Shown: positions 11,843 through 21,497 of the stretch, piece by piece
Position numbering within the stretch: the first letter of the stretch is position 1
Layout: each line of letters starts with the position of its first letter
Source: Streptomyces sp. NBS 14/10
GTDB taxonomy: Bacteria > Actinomycetota > Actinomycetes > Streptomycetales > Streptomycetaceae
Assembly (NCBI RefSeq): GCF_002224125.1
Contig: NZ_NCSM01000029.1
Coordinates: forward strand, 392 to 64,391
Direction: 5' to 3'
DNA: 64,000 nucleotides
Translations under genes and position numbers: made by a program
The notes under the pieces: model-generated
Database searches by the model: none
The model's input: only the letters and a program-made list of their open reading frames with translations
Told to the model about the DNA's origin: nothing

Positions 11843-14800
11843 CCAGCGAAGAGAAGTACCTCGACTATCTCAAGCGGGCGACCTCGGAGCTGCGCGAGAC
11901 CCGCCGCCGGCTGAGCGAACTCGAGGACCGGAGCCGCGAACCCGTCGCGATCACCGGTATGAGTTGCCGGTATCCCGGCGGTGTGGACGACCCGGACAGC
12001 CTGTGGCAGCTGGTCTCCGAGGGCCGCGACGCGATCTCCGGCTTCCCCGGCAACCGAGGCTGGGAGACCGCCGACGAACCACCGGCCGACGAGGGGGACA
12101 CCGGGCACCGGCAGGGCGGATTCCTGCACGACGCCGACGAGTTCGACGCCGACTTCTTCGGCATCTCGCCCCGCGAGGCGCTGGCCATGGACCCACAGCA
12201 GCGGCTCCTCATGGAAACCGCGTGGGAGGCGTTCGAAGCGGCCGGGATCTCCCCGACCTCCGTACGTGGCACGGAAGTCGGAGTGTTCACCGGGGTGAAC
12301 CTCCACGACTACGCCACCCGCGCCCCGGTCATTCCGGCCGAGACCATGGGCTATCTCAGCACGGGCAACTCCGGCAGCGTGGCCTCCGGACGCATCGCGT
12401 ACTTCCTCGGTCTGCAGGGCCCGGCGGTCACCATCGACACGGCCTGCTCCTCGTCGCTCGTCGCGCTCCACCTCGCCGTACAGGCCCTCCGGCGCGGTGA
12501 GTGCACCATGGCCCTGGCCGGCGGCGCGACGGTCATGAGTTCCCCCGGCGCGTTCGCCGACTTCGGCGCGCAGGGCGGACTGGCCGCGGACGGCCGCTGC
12601 AAGTCCTTCTCCGACGCGGCCGACGGCACCAGTTGGGGCGAGGGAGTCGGCCTGCTCCTCGTCGAGCGGCTGTCGGACGCCGTACGGAACGGACGCCGCG
12701 TACTGGCCGTGGTGCGCGGCACCGCCGTCAACCAGGACGGCGCCAGTACGGGGCTGACCGCACCCAACGGACAGGCACAGCGCCGGGTGATCCGGCAGGC
12801 GCTGGCGGACGGACGGCTGTCGCCGGGCGACGTCGACGCGGTGGAGGCGCACGGGACCGGCACCCGGCTGGGGGACCCGATCGAGGCGGACGCCCTCCTG
12901 GCCACGTACGGGCAGGGCCGGGAGGCGGACCGGCCGTTGTGGCTGGGCTCGCTGAAGTCCAACATCGGGCACACCATGGCAGCCGCGGGTGTGGGCGGCG
13001 TCATCAAGATGGCGATGGCGATGCGGCACGGCCTGCTGCCCCGTACGTTGCATGTGGACGCGCCCACCTCGCGGGTGGACTGGTCGGCGGGGGCCGTGGA
13101 GCTGCTGACCGAACAGCGTGACTGGCCGAGGAACGGACACCCCCGCCGGGCGGCGGTCTCCTCGTTCGGCATGAGCGGCACCAACGCGCACATCGTCCTG
13201 GAAGAGCCCCCCGCCGAGGAAGGCCATGAGGACGCGACGGCTGTCGCGCCCGCCGTGCCGTGCCTGGTCTCCGGGCGCACGGCCACCGCGCTGCGGGCAC
13301 AGGCGGCGCGGATACGGGAGTTCGTCGCGGAGCGCCCGGAGCCCAGCCCCGCGGATGTGGGCTGGTCCCTGGCAGCGGGCCGGGCCGCCCTGGAGCACCG
13401 TGCGGTGGTGGTGGCCGGGGACCGTGAGGGGCTGTTGGGTGGTTTGGGCGTGCTGGCGGAGGGCGGGGTGGGTGCGGGTGTGGTGGCCGGTCGGGTGGTG
13501 GGGTCGGCTGGTCGGGTGGTGTTGGTGTTTCCGGGGCAGGGGTCGCAGTGGTTGGGGATGGCGACGGGTTTGCTGGGGTCGTCTGTGGTGTTCCGGGAGC
13601 GGATGGTGGAGTGTGAGGCGGCGTTGGCGCCGTTTGTCGACTGGTCGCTCCTGGAAGTGGTGTCGGGGGGCGATGGGGGTTGGCTGGATCGGGTGGATGT
13701 GGTGCAGCCGGTGTTGTGGGCGGTGATGGTGTCGCTCGCGGCGGTGTGGGCGTCATACGGGGTGATACCTGGTGCGGTGGTGGGCCATTCGCAGGGTGAG
13801 ATCGCGGCCGCGGTGGTGGCGGGGGTGTTGTCGTTGGCTGATGGTGCGCGGGTGGTGGCGTTGCGTAGCCAGGTGATCGGTCGGTTGGCGAAGGGTGGGG
13901 GGATGGTGTCGCTGGCCGTATCCGAGGCCGAGGCCAGGGACTTGGTGAAGGGCAGTGAACTGTCGGTGGCGGTGGTGAACAGTCCGTCGGCGGTGGTAGT
14001 GGCGGGGGAGTCGGCAGCGCTGGACGGGCTCTTGGCGCTGTGTGAGGGACAGGGGGTACGGGCGCGGCGGGTGCCGGTGGATTACGCGTCGCATTCGCCG
14101 CAGGTGGAGGTGGTGCGGGAGGAGTTGTCACGGGTACTCGGGCCGGTGGCCCCCGGCCCGGGTGAGGTGCCGCTGTACTCCTCGGTGACCGGCCGCCCGG
14201 TGGACGGCAGCGAACTCGACGCCGGGTACTGGTACACCAACCTCCGGCAGACGGTCCGGTTCGAGACCGCTGTACAGTGCCTGCTGGAGGACGGATTCCG
14301 GTTCTTCGTCGAGTGCAGCCCGCACTCCGTACTCGGCACCGCCGTCCAGGAGACCGCCGAGCACACCCTCACCGGCGGCGCCGGAGTCACCGTCGTCGAA
14401 ACACTCCGCCGTGACGAAGGCGGTCTCGATCGATTCCTCCGCTCGGCCGCCGAACTCCATGTCCGCGGGGTCGACATCGACTGGTCCCCGGCCTTCTCCG
14501 GGACGACGCCCCGTCATGTCGAACTTCCGCGCTACGCCTTCCAGCGGAGGAGCTTCTGGCTCGCGTCCACCCCGGCCGCCGTCATCGCGACACCCAGCGG
14601 TCAGGATCCGCTGCCGGCGCCGGAGGAGAGCGACGACGCCCTGCTGCGCAAGCTCGAGTCCTGTTCCGCGGCCGAAGGCCAGGCGCTGCTGGCCGACCAT
14701 GTCAGGGCGGTCGCGGCGGCCGTTCTGGGCCATCCCACTCCGGACGGAATCGACCCGGAGCGCTCCTTCGTGGAATCCGGGGTCGAGTCGCTGACGGCGC

Positions 14801-15789
14801 TGCAACTGCGCAACCGGCTCATGGCGGACACCGGGCTGACCCTGCCGGTCACGCTGGCCTTCGACTACCCGACCGTGACCGCGCTCGCCGAACACCTCCA
14901 CACCGCCCTGCGGCCTGTGGCGGCCGCGCCCGAGCACGGCAGCGGGGCCGTGACCCGGCTGTTCCGCCAGGCGTACGCCGCGGACCGGCTCGCCGAGGGC
15001 TTCCGGCTGCTGGACGCGGCCGCGCGGCTCGGGCCCGACTTCGAGGACCGGGCCGAGGCGGAACGCTGGCCCGCGCCGGTCCGGATCACCCCCGGGGCGC
15101 GACGTACCGGCGTGGTGTGCTTTCCCTCGCTCAGCGCCGCATCGGGCCCTCAGGAGTATCTGCGGCTGGGGGCGGCCCTCGGGGACCACGCCACCGTGTG
15201 GGCGCTGCCGCACCCGGGCTTCCTGCCCGGTGAGCCGCTGCCCCGCACCCGGGAGGCCCTGGTCAGGGCCCAGGCGGAGATCGCGGTCGAGACGGCGGCC
15301 GGCGGGCCCCTCGTACTGCTCGGCCGCTCCTCGGGCGGCTGGATCGCCCATGCCGTGGCCGAGTACCTGGAGGACTCCGGTACGCCGGCCGACGCCGTGG
15401 TGCTCGCGGACACCTTCGCCCGGTCGGCCGACCGGCATGCCACCCGGCTGATGACCTCGGCCATGCTGGACGACGAGGACGCGGCGGCCGTGGTCGACGA
15501 CCACCGGCTGATCGCGATGGGCGGCTACTTCCGGGTCTTCGCCAACTGGACTCCCCGCCCGGTGTCCACGCCCGTCCTGCTGCTGAGCGCCACCTCCGCC
15601 CTCACCGGGCTGTCGTCCCCAGGTTCCTCCGGTTCCCCGGCTGCCGGCGGCCGAGGTGAGAAGGCGCGCTGGGAACACGCGCACCACGTCGTGGAGGTAC
15701 CGGGCGACCACTTCTCGATCCTCGACGAACACCATCGAACCACCGGGGACGCCATTTCCTCCTGGCTGCGCGAGGAGGTTCACGTTTGA
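11839..15789 (+). CDS. Terminal type I polyketide synthase module (KS-AT-ACP-TE)
   Basis: A 1316-residue final module that extends the chain once and releases it. Order: docking helix, KS (Cys203, [13 protein letters not shown]), AT (Ser651 in GHSQGE and YASH at 749-752, the classic methylmalonyl-CoA signature), ACP (Ser984 in GVESL) and thioesterase (Ser1164 in GRSSG, Asp in VVLADTF, His in PGDHF). There is no KR, DH or ER, so the last beta-keto group is kept. After the equally unreduced module B the TE should see a beta,delta-diketo thioester, which favours pyrone formation. The start is GTG, with GGAG 9 bp upstream. The AT segment at about 13400-14120 uses many G/T-ending codons, unlike its flanks, as if the domain had been swapped in. 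Confidence 0.96.
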   Translation: MTSEEKYLDYLKRATSELRETRRRLSELEDRSREPVAITGMSCRYPGGVDDPDSLWQLVSEGRDAISGFPGNRGWETADEPPADEGDTGHRQGGFLHDADEFDADFFGISPREALAMDPQQRLLMETAWEAFEAAGISPTSVRGTEVGVFTGVNLHDYATRAPVIPAETMGYLSTGNSGSVASGRIAYFLGLQGPAVTIDTACSSSLVALHLAVQALRRGECTMALAGGATVMSSPGAFADFGAQGGLAADGRCKSFSDAADGTSWGEGVGLLLVERLSDAVRNGRRVLAVVRGTAVNQDGASTGLTAPNGQAQRRVIRQALADGRLSPGDVDAVEAHGTGTRLGDPIEADALLATYGQGREADRPLWLGSLKSNIGHTMAAAGVGGVIKMAMAMRHGLLPRTLHVDAPTSRVDWSAGAVELLTEQRDWPRNGHPRRAAVSSFGMSGTNAHIVLEEPPAEEGHEDATAVAPAVPCLVSGRTATALRAQAARIREFVAERPEPSPADVGWSLAAGRAALEHRAVVVAGDREGLLGGLGVLAEGGVGAGVVAGRVVGSAGRVVLVFPGQGSQWLGMATGLLGSSVVFRERMVECEAALAPFVDWSLLEVVSGGDGGWLDRVDVVQPVLWAVMVSLAAVWASYGVIPGAVVGHSQGEIAAAVVAGVLSLADGARVVALRSQVIGRLAKGGGMVSLAVSEAEARDLVKGSELSVAVVNSPSAVVVAGESAALDGLLALCEGQGVRARRVPVDYASHSPQVEVVREELSRVLGPVAPGPGEVPLYSSVTGRPVDGSELDAGYWYTNLRQTVRFETAVQCLLEDGFRFFVECSPHSVLGTAVQETAEHTLTGGAGVTVVETLRRDEGGLDRFLRSAAELHVRGVDIDWSPAFSGTTPRHVELPRYAFQRRSFWLASTPAAVIATPSGQDPLPAPEESDDALLRKLESCSAAEGQALLADHVRAVAAAVLGHPTPDGIDPERSFVESGVESLTALQLRNRLMADTGLTLPVTLAFDYPTVTALAEHLHTALRPVAAAPEHGSGAVTRLFRQAYAADRLAEGFRLLDAAARLGPDFEDRAEAERWPAPVRITPGARRTGVVCFPSLSAASGPQEYLRLGAALGDHATVWALPHPGFLPGEPLPRTREALVRAQAEIAVETAAGGPLVLLGRSSGGWIAHAVAEYLEDSGTPADAVVLADTFARSADRHATRLMTSAMLDDEDAAAVVDDHRLIAMGGYFRVFANWTPRPVSTPVLLLSATSALTGLSSPGSSGSPAAGGRGEKARWEHAHHVVEVPGDHFSILDEHHRTTGDAISSWLREEVHV

Positions 15790-15795
15790 GACCTG

Positions 15796-15820
15796 TTTCC
15801 GGTCGGCCGCCGACCGGAAA
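15796..15820 (+). terminator. Perfect 12-bp inverted repeat after the PKS stop
   Basis: TTTCCGGTCGGC and its exact complement are separated by one base, 6 bp after the TE stop codon. As RNA it gives a stem of about 10 bp but no U-tract. It could be a terminator/attenuator reducing readthrough into the exporter gene, or a dyad operator. Confidence 0.5.
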
Positions 15821-15838
15821 CGAGCCGTGTCCGGCACC

Positions 15839-15878
15839 TTTCTCCAGCTCAATACACGTTTCTCCATCTCAATACACG
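15839..15878 (+). repeat. 20-bp tandem repeat in the exporter leader
   Basis: TTTCTCCAGCTCAATACACG (15839-15858) is followed directly by a copy with one change (15859-15878). The pair ends 2 bp before the GGGAAG ribosome binding site of the exporter. It could be a regulator site or a translational control element; the two near-identical copies argue for a recent duplication. Confidence 0.8.
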
Positions 15879-15892
15879 CAGGGAAGATACGC

Positions 15893-17335
15893 ATGGCAAC
15901 TGAGCCGGGTGTGAACTCACGCCCCTCATTCGGACTCACCGTCCTGGCAGTGTCACTGCCGATGTTCATGGTGGGCCTGGACAACCTGGTGGTCACCAAC
16001 GCGCTCACCAGGATCAAACAGGACCTGGGCGCCTCGGTCCAGGGACTTCAGTGGGTCACCAACGGGTACATCCTCGGCTTCGCCAGCCTGCTGCTCGTCG
16101 CGGCCGGACTCGGTGACCGGTTCGGCCGCCGCCGGGTGTTCCTCTCCGGTCTCGTCGGCTTCACCGTGTTCTCCATCGGCTGCGCCCTGTCGTCCTCGTC
16201 CGCCGCGCTCATCGCCTTCCGCGCGCTCCAGGGCATGTCCGCCGCCGCCGTGTTACCGCTCTCGCTGACCCTGCTCACGGTCGCGGTACCCGCCGAGAAG
16301 CGGGCGGCGGCCATCGCCCTGTGGGCCGGTGTCAACAGCCTGGCCGTCGGGCTCGCACCGCTGCTCGGCGGCGCGATCACCACCGGCATCGGCTGGCACT
16401 GGCTGTTCTGGGTGAACGTACCCGTCAGCGTCGTCGCGGTGCTTCTGGTGCTGCGCGTCCTCCAGGAGAGCCACGGCACGGCCTCCCGGCTGGATCTGCC
16501 CGGGCTGCTGCTCGGCTCCACCGGGGTGCTCGCGCTGATCTGGGGGATCGTCGAAAGCAGCGAGGAGGGCTGGACCGCCGGCCAGGTGCTCGCCAAGTTC
16601 ATCGCCGCCGCCGTGCTGCTGGGCTCCTTCATCGCCTGGGAACGCAAGGCGCCCCAACCCCTGCTGCCCCTGCGCATCTACCGCAACCGCGCCTTCACCC
16701 TGGCCAATGCGTCCTCCCTGACCGTGTTCTTCGGCCTGTTCGGCTCGGTCTTCTTCCTCGCCCAGTATCTGCAGGTCGTCCGCCACCACTCGCCGTTCGT
16801 GGCCGGCCTGTGGACCCTGCCCTGGGCGATGGCGCCCGCCATGGTCGCCCCGTTCGTCGGCAAACTCATCCCCAAGGTGGGCGCCGGCCGGCTGATCGCC
16901 CTCGGACTGGTCCTGTCGGCCCTCGGCGTGGGCTGGTCCGCGCTGGCTGTCGGGCCGGACACCCCGGACTGGCACATGATCGCGCCGTGGTTGCTGGCCG
17001 GGATCGGCACCGGCCTGATCTTCGCGCCGAGCACCACCGTGGTCGTCACCTCGGTCCAGCCGCAGGACATCGGCAAGGCATCGGGCACCAACGCGACCGT
17101 GCGCGAGATCGGAAGCGCCCTGGGCATCGCCGTGGCCACCACCGTCTTCGCCACCCACGGCGACTATCTCTCACCGCAGAGCTTCACCGACGGCATGGTC
17201 CCCGGCCTGTGGATCTGTGCGGCGGTCCTCATGGGAGGCGCCGCGCTGGCGCTGGGCATCCCGGCGCCGACACCGCCCAAGGCCGCGCCCGCATCCGCCC
17301 CGGCCGGAAAGCCGGCGGTCGATGCCCGCGACTGA
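15893..17335 (+). CDS. DHA2-type MFS exporter of the PKS cluster
   Basis: A 480-residue multi-spanning protein of the EmrB/QacA drug:H+ antiporter family, with about 14 hydrophobic segments. The family motif is seen as LGDRFGRRRVF after TM2, and a motif-C-like glycine/alanine-rich helix follows. It lies between the terminal PKS and the P450 in the same direction, so it probably exports the polyketide and gives self-resistance. ATG 15893 is chosen because GGGAAG lies 6 bp upstream; the frame stays open further upstream but that stretch holds the repeats and hairpin. A TTA codon at 16253-16255 (residue 121) makes it a likely bldA target. Confidence 0.93.
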   Translation: MATEPGVNSRPSFGLTVLAVSLPMFMVGLDNLVVTNALTRIKQDLGASVQGLQWVTNGYILGFASLLLVAAGLGDRFGRRRVFLSGLVGFTVFSIGCALSSSSAALIAFRALQGMSAAAVLPLSLTLLTVAVPAEKRAAAIALWAGVNSLAVGLAPLLGGAITTGIGWHWLFWVNVPVSVVAVLLVLRVLQESHGTASRLDLPGLLLGSTGVLALIWGIVESSEEGWTAGQVLAKFIAAAVLLGSFIAWERKAPQPLLPLRIYRNRAFTLANASSLTVFFGLFGSVFFLAQYLQVVRHHSPFVAGLWTLPWAMAPAMVAPFVGKLIPKVGAGRLIALGLVLSALGVGWSALAVGPDTPDWHMIAPWLLAGIGTGLIFAPSTTVVVTSVQPQDIGKASGTNATVREIGSALGIAVATTVFATHGDYLSPQSFTDGMVPGLWICAAVLMGGAALALGIPAPTPPKAAPASAPAGKPAVDARD

Positions 17336-17383
17336 CCACCGTCCCCGCGGCCACAGACCGGACACCCCTGGGAGGAGCCCAGC

Positions 17384-18577
17384 ATGACCACCTTCGCCGA
17401 TCTCTACACCGAGTACGGCGTCACCTCACCCCATGAACTCTTCGACCAGTTGCGCGACGACCGCCCGCTCAGCCAGATCTCACTGCCCAACGGCGTGCCC
17501 CTGTGGCTGGTGACCCGGTACGCCGACTGCCGTACCGCCCTCGGCGACGCCCGGCTGTCCAACCGGATCGGCGCCCGTGTCGTCGCCAAGGAGATTCTTC
17601 CGGCGGAGATCCGCGCCAGCATGGGCACCCATATGCTGCGCGTCGACGGCGACGACCACACCCGCTTGCGGCGCCTCGTCTCCTCGGTGTTCACGGCCCG
17701 CCGGATCGAAAAGCTCCGGCCCATGGTCGAGCGGATGACGAGCGATCTGCTCGACGCCATGGCCGCGACCGAGCATCCCGATATGATCCGCGACCTCGCG
17801 TTTCCGCTGCCGATGCAGGTCATCTGTGAACTGCTCGGGGTGCCGATAGCCGACCGCGATCGTTTCCGGGCCTGGTCCAACAGCTATCTCGCCGGGGTCG
17901 GCACCCAGAACTTCCCCGTCGACGTGGTGACGGAGTTCGTGATGTATCTGCGCGACCTCGTCGCGCACAAGCGCACGGAGCCGGACGACAAGTTGCTCTC
18001 CGCGATGATCTCCGCCCGTGACAACGAGGACCGGCTCACCGAGAACGAGCTGACCTCCATGTGCTTCCTGCTGATCATCGCGGGCTACGAGACCACCGTG
18101 AACCTGATCGGCAACGGCGCCTATCTGCTGCTGGACAATCCGGAGCTGGCGGACCGGCTGCGCCACCACCACGACCACATCCCGGCGGCGGTCGAGGAGT
18201 TCCTGCGCTTCGAAAGCCCCGTCCCCGGCGCGAGCTTCCGGGTCGCGACCGAAACCCTCGAACTGGGCGGTGAGACGATCGAGGAAGGGCAGATGGTGCT
18301 GATCTCCCTGCTCTCCGCCAACCGCGACCAGGAGCTGTTCACCGACTCGCACCGCCTCGATGCCGAACGAACCCCCAACCAGCACATCGCCTTCGGCTAT
18401 GGAGTGCACTACTGCCTCGGCGCTCCGCTGGCCCGGCTGGAAGCCCAGATCGCCTTCCGGCAACTGCTGGAGCGCTTCCCGAAGATGGAGCGGACCGATC
18501 CCACCGCCGATCTGAAGTGGCGGCCCGGCCTGGTCATGCGAGGCCTGACCGAACTTCCCGTACGGCTCACTCCCTAG
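17384..18577 (+). CDS. Cytochrome P450 (probable polyketide tailoring)
   Basis: A 397-residue soluble bacterial P450. It shows the I-helix oxygen-binding motif AGYETT, the K-helix ExxR in EEFLRFESP and the heme-binding FGYGVHYCLG with ligand Cys344. Size and motifs fit the CYP107/CYP105-like enzymes that oxidise macrolides and other polyketides. The RBS is GGAGGA, 7 bp before ATG. It lies 48 bp after the exporter and before the CCR gene, so hydroxylation or epoxidation of the PKS product is the natural inference. The site of oxidation cannot be predicted. Confidence 0.95.
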   Translation: MTTFADLYTEYGVTSPHELFDQLRDDRPLSQISLPNGVPLWLVTRYADCRTALGDARLSNRIGARVVAKEILPAEIRASMGTHMLRVDGDDHTRLRRLVSSVFTARRIEKLRPMVERMTSDLLDAMAATEHPDMIRDLAFPLPMQVICELLGVPIADRDRFRAWSNSYLAGVGTQNFPVDVVTEFVMYLRDLVAHKRTEPDDKLLSAMISARDNEDRLTENELTSMCFLLIIAGYETTVNLIGNGAYLLLDNPELADRLRHHHDHIPAAVEEFLRFESPVPGASFRVATETLELGGETIEEGQMVLISLLSANRDQELFTDSHRLDAERTPNQHIAFGYGVHYCLGAPLARLEAQIAFRQLLERFPKMERTDPTADLKWRPGLVMRGLTELPVRLTP

Positions 18578-18665
18578 CGTGGCCACGGGGTGGCCGGGGC
18601 GGCGCGACATCCGCCCCGGCCACCCGACATCCGTCGTCATCAGCCGTTTCAGCAGGAGAGATCGC

Positions 18666-20006
18666 ATGACGAACGCACTGGTGGAAGCTATCGAGTCTCC
18701 GGAAGCGGCTGAGGGCGACTTCATGTCCCTCCCCCTGCCGGAGTCCTATCGGGCGGCGGTCCTTTTCCGGGACGAGCAGGACATGTTCGAGAACATACCG
18801 GTCATGGACCGGGCGCCGAGCAAGTCCCTGCATGTCCGTGAGGTGCCCGTGCCCGAAGTCGGCCCCGGCGAGGCGCTGGTGGCCGTCATGGCCAGCTCGG
18901 TCAACTACAACTCCGTCTGGTCCTCGATCTTCGCGCCCATCCCCACCTTCACCTTCCTCGAGCGCTACGGCAGGCTCTCCCCGCTCACCAAGCGGCACGA
19001 TCTGCCGTACCACGTCATCGGCTCCGACCTCGCGGGCGTGGTCCTGCGTACGGGGCCCGGTGTGCGGAAGTGGAAGCCGGGGGACAAGGTGGTGGCCCAC
19101 TGTCTGTCCGTGGAGCTGGAGTCGGCCGACGGGCACGACGACACCATGCTCGACCCCGAGCAGCGCATCTGGGGCTTCGAGACGAACTTCGGCGGCCTCG
19201 CCGAGCTCGCGCTGGTCAAGTCCAACCAGCTCATGCCCAAGCCCAGGCATCTGAGCTGGGAGGAGGCCGCCGCCCCCGGCCTGGTCAACTCGACCGCGTA
19301 CCGGCAGTTGGTCTCCCGTAACGGTGCCGGGATGAAGCCGGGGGACAACGTGCTGATCTGGGGCGCGGGCGGCGGTCTCGGCAGTTACGCCACTCAGCTG
19401 GCGCTGGTCGGCGGCGCCACTCCGATCTGTGTGGTCTCCTCGCCCCGTAAGGCCGAGATCTGCCGGGCCATGGGCGCCGAGGCGATCATCGACCGCAGCG
19501 CCGAAAACTACCGGTTCTGGAAGGACGAGCACACCCAGGACCCGAAGGAGTGGAAGCGCTTCGGTAAGCGCATCCGCGAGCTGACCGGCGGCGAGGACGT
19601 GGACATCGTCTTCGAGCACCCGGGCCGGGAGACCTTCGGCGCGAGCGTGTACGTCACCCGCAAGGGCGGCACCATCGTCACCTGCGCGTCCACATCCGGC
19701 TACACCCATGAATACGACAACCGCTACCTGTGGATGTCGCTCAAGCGCATCGTCGGCTCCCACTTCGCCAACTACCGCGAGGCCTGGGAGGCCAACCGCC
19801 TCATTGTCAAGGGCAAGATCCACCCCACCCTGTCCAGGACCTATCCGCTCGCCGAGGTGGGCCAGGCGGTGGAAGACGTCCACCGGAACAGACACTTGGG
19901 CAAGGTGGGCGTGCTCTGTCTCGCCGCGGCCGAAGGGAAGGGGATCGAGGACGCCGAACTGCGCGGGAAGCACACAGGCGCCATCAACCGCTTCCGCGCG
20001 GGCTGA
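18666..20006 (+). CDS. ccr: Crotonyl-CoA carboxylase/reductase
   Basis: A 446-residue medium-chain dehydrogenase-like enzyme that reductively carboxylates crotonyl-CoA (or longer 2-enoyl-CoAs) to ethylmalonyl-CoA (or alkylmalonyl-CoA). The four CO2-binding residues known from the Kitasatospora setae enzyme are all present, each shifted by one: Asn82, Phe171, Glu172 and His366. The NADPH fold is seen in WGAGGGLGSYA. ATG 18666 has AGGAGAG just upstream; an in-frame GTG 87 bp earlier is less likely. Its place at the end of the cluster suggests it supplies an ethylmalonyl-type extender to a PKS module, perhaps one outside the window or the atypical AT of module A. Confidence 0.95.
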   Translation: MTNALVEAIESPEAAEGDFMSLPLPESYRAAVLFRDEQDMFENIPVMDRAPSKSLHVREVPVPEVGPGEALVAVMASSVNYNSVWSSIFAPIPTFTFLERYGRLSPLTKRHDLPYHVIGSDLAGVVLRTGPGVRKWKPGDKVVAHCLSVELESADGHDDTMLDPEQRIWGFETNFGGLAELALVKSNQLMPKPRHLSWEEAAAPGLVNSTAYRQLVSRNGAGMKPGDNVLIWGAGGGLGSYATQLALVGGATPICVVSSPRKAEICRAMGAEAIIDRSAENYRFWKDEHTQDPKEWKRFGKRIRELTGGEDVDIVFEHPGRETFGASVYVTRKGGTIVTCASTSGYTHEYDNRYLWMSLKRIVGSHFANYREAWEANRLIVKGKIHPTLSRTYPLAEVGQAVEDVHRNRHLGKVGVLCLAAAEGKGIEDAELRGKHTGAINRFRAG

Positions 20007-20051
20007 CACCCCTGACACCCGACGCCGCCGGCTCGCGCCCCGGAGCGGTCG

Positions 20052-21398
20052 TCAGCAGGGCGGGGCGGGCCGGCTCCGGCTGCCGCAGGTGGCCAGGGAG
20101 CACCAGCGGCGCCGACCGCTCCCGTCGAGGAAGAGCCACCCGCAGTCCTCACTGGGACAGCAGCGGATCGTGAACCGGCGGGGATCCGCCAGGAGGCCGG
20201 CGGCGCTGTGGGCGGCGGCGAGCAGGGGCAGCGGCAGCCCGACGGCCGGGGGCAGCCGCCACCGGCCCAGGCCGTCCTCGCCCCGGGTGAAGACGGCGGC
20301 TCCGGCGGCGCGCCGCGCGACGGCGGCCACCGCGTTGAACGCGCGGACATCGTGTGGATCGGTCAGGCAGGCGTACAGATCGGCGCGGAACACCCGGGCC
20401 TCGGCCAGGACGGCGGCCGCCTCGTCGGGCCGCTCCCGCGCCCGCTGGAGCAGCCGGTCGACCAGCGGGGTGTCCACCAGGTCCAGATGGCCGGCCCATA
20501 CGGCCAGGGTGGCGTATCCGCGCAGCCACTCCGAGCCGGGGAGCTCCGGGCCGCACCAGCCCGCGTACGTATTGCAGAGCTCCAGCGCCGGATGGCCGCT
20601 GGTGTTCCACGGCAGCCACTCCTCACCGACCCGCACCGCGTACAGGGGCGCCGGAGGCCGCTCCAGCCGGGGGTCGTCCCGCAGGACGCGTTCATGGAGG
20701 GTGGTCAGCGCGGGGCCCGGTTCGATGCCCAGCTCGGACACCAGCGCCTGGCGCGTACGCCGGTAGAGCTCGAGGGCGTCGGCCCTGCGGCCGTCGCGGT
20801 ACAGGGCGGTCATCTGGGCGACGACCAGCCGCTCACGGGCCGGGAACTCCCGGGCCAGCGGCGTCAGATCGGCGAGGACCCGCTCGTGCAGCCCCATGGC
20901 GAGCCGGTCCTCGGCCAGCTGTTCCAGGGCGGACAGCCGCAGTTCGCCGAGGTGTCCCTCGAGCCGGCCGCGCAGCTGATCGTCGATCACGTCGGCCAGC
21001 AGCGGCCCGCGCCACAGCGCCAGGGCCCGGTCCAAGACGCGAACCCGCTCCCCGGGGTCGTGTTCCGCGGACGCCTTGCCGACGAGGTCGCGGAACTCCA
21101 CGACGTCGACGGCGTGCGCGCCGGGGTCGACCGCGTAGCCGTCGTGGCGGGTCTCGACGCACAGCCCGTACGGACCGAGGCGGGCCCGCAGCCTGCCGAT
21201 GTAGGTGTGCACGGTGGAGCGGGCCGAGGCGGGCGGAGCGCCGTTCCACAACAGGTCGATGAGGCGTGCGGTGGTCACGGCGCGGCCGGCGTCCAGCAGC
21301 AGGATGCCCAGCAGGCACCGCTCCTGACGGCGGCCGGCCACCACGACGCGCTCTCCTTCATGGCGCGCCTCGAACGGGCCGAGCAGCTGGAACTCCAT
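20052..21398 (-). CDS. SARP-type activator fused to an ABATE/CGNR zinc-finger domain
   Basis: A 448-residue regulator. Residues 1-90 form an OmpR-like winged helix (starting MEFQLLGPF) and about 95-245 a bacterial transcriptional activation domain (BTAD), the usual SARP layout. Instead of ending there or adding NB-ARC/TPR domains, it continues into an ABATE-like helical region (HPALELCNTYAGW) and a terminal zinc finger with Cys pairs in CCPSEDC and WCSLATC. The last motif reads CGSR where the family name motif is CGNR. ATG 21398 is chosen because the SARP domain starts there; the frame runs on upstream but would overlap the divergent gene. It is convergent with ccr and probably activates the PKS cluster. 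Confidence 0.9.
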   Translation of the reverse strand: MEFQLLGPFEARHEGERVVVAGRRQERCLLGILLLDAGRAVTTARLIDLLWNGAPPASARSTVHTYIGRLRARLGPYGLCVETRHDGYAVDPGAHAVDVVEFRDLVGKASAEHDPGERVRVLDRALALWRGPLLADVIDDQLRGRLEGHLGELRLSALEQLAEDRLAMGLHERVLADLTPLAREFPARERLVVAQMTALYRDGRRADALELYRRTRQALVSELGIEPGPALTTLHERVLRDDPRLERPPAPLYAVRVGEEWLPWNTSGHPALELCNTYAGWCGPELPGSEWLRGYATLAVWAGHLDLVDTPLVDRLLQRARERPDEAAAVLAEARVFRADLYACLTDPHDVRAFNAVAAVARRAAGAAVFTRGEDGLGRWRLPPAVGLPLPLLAAAHSAAGLLADPRRFTIRCCPSEDCGWLFLDGSGRRRWCSLATCGSRSRPAPPC

Positions 21399-21497
21399 GG
21401 TTGCGGTCAGCCTAGTCCCGTGTGGTGAGAATCTGGTCAGCGGCGGGGGCGAGGCTGAGGTCCGGATCTCGGACACCTCACCTCGCCAGGAGAAAGC

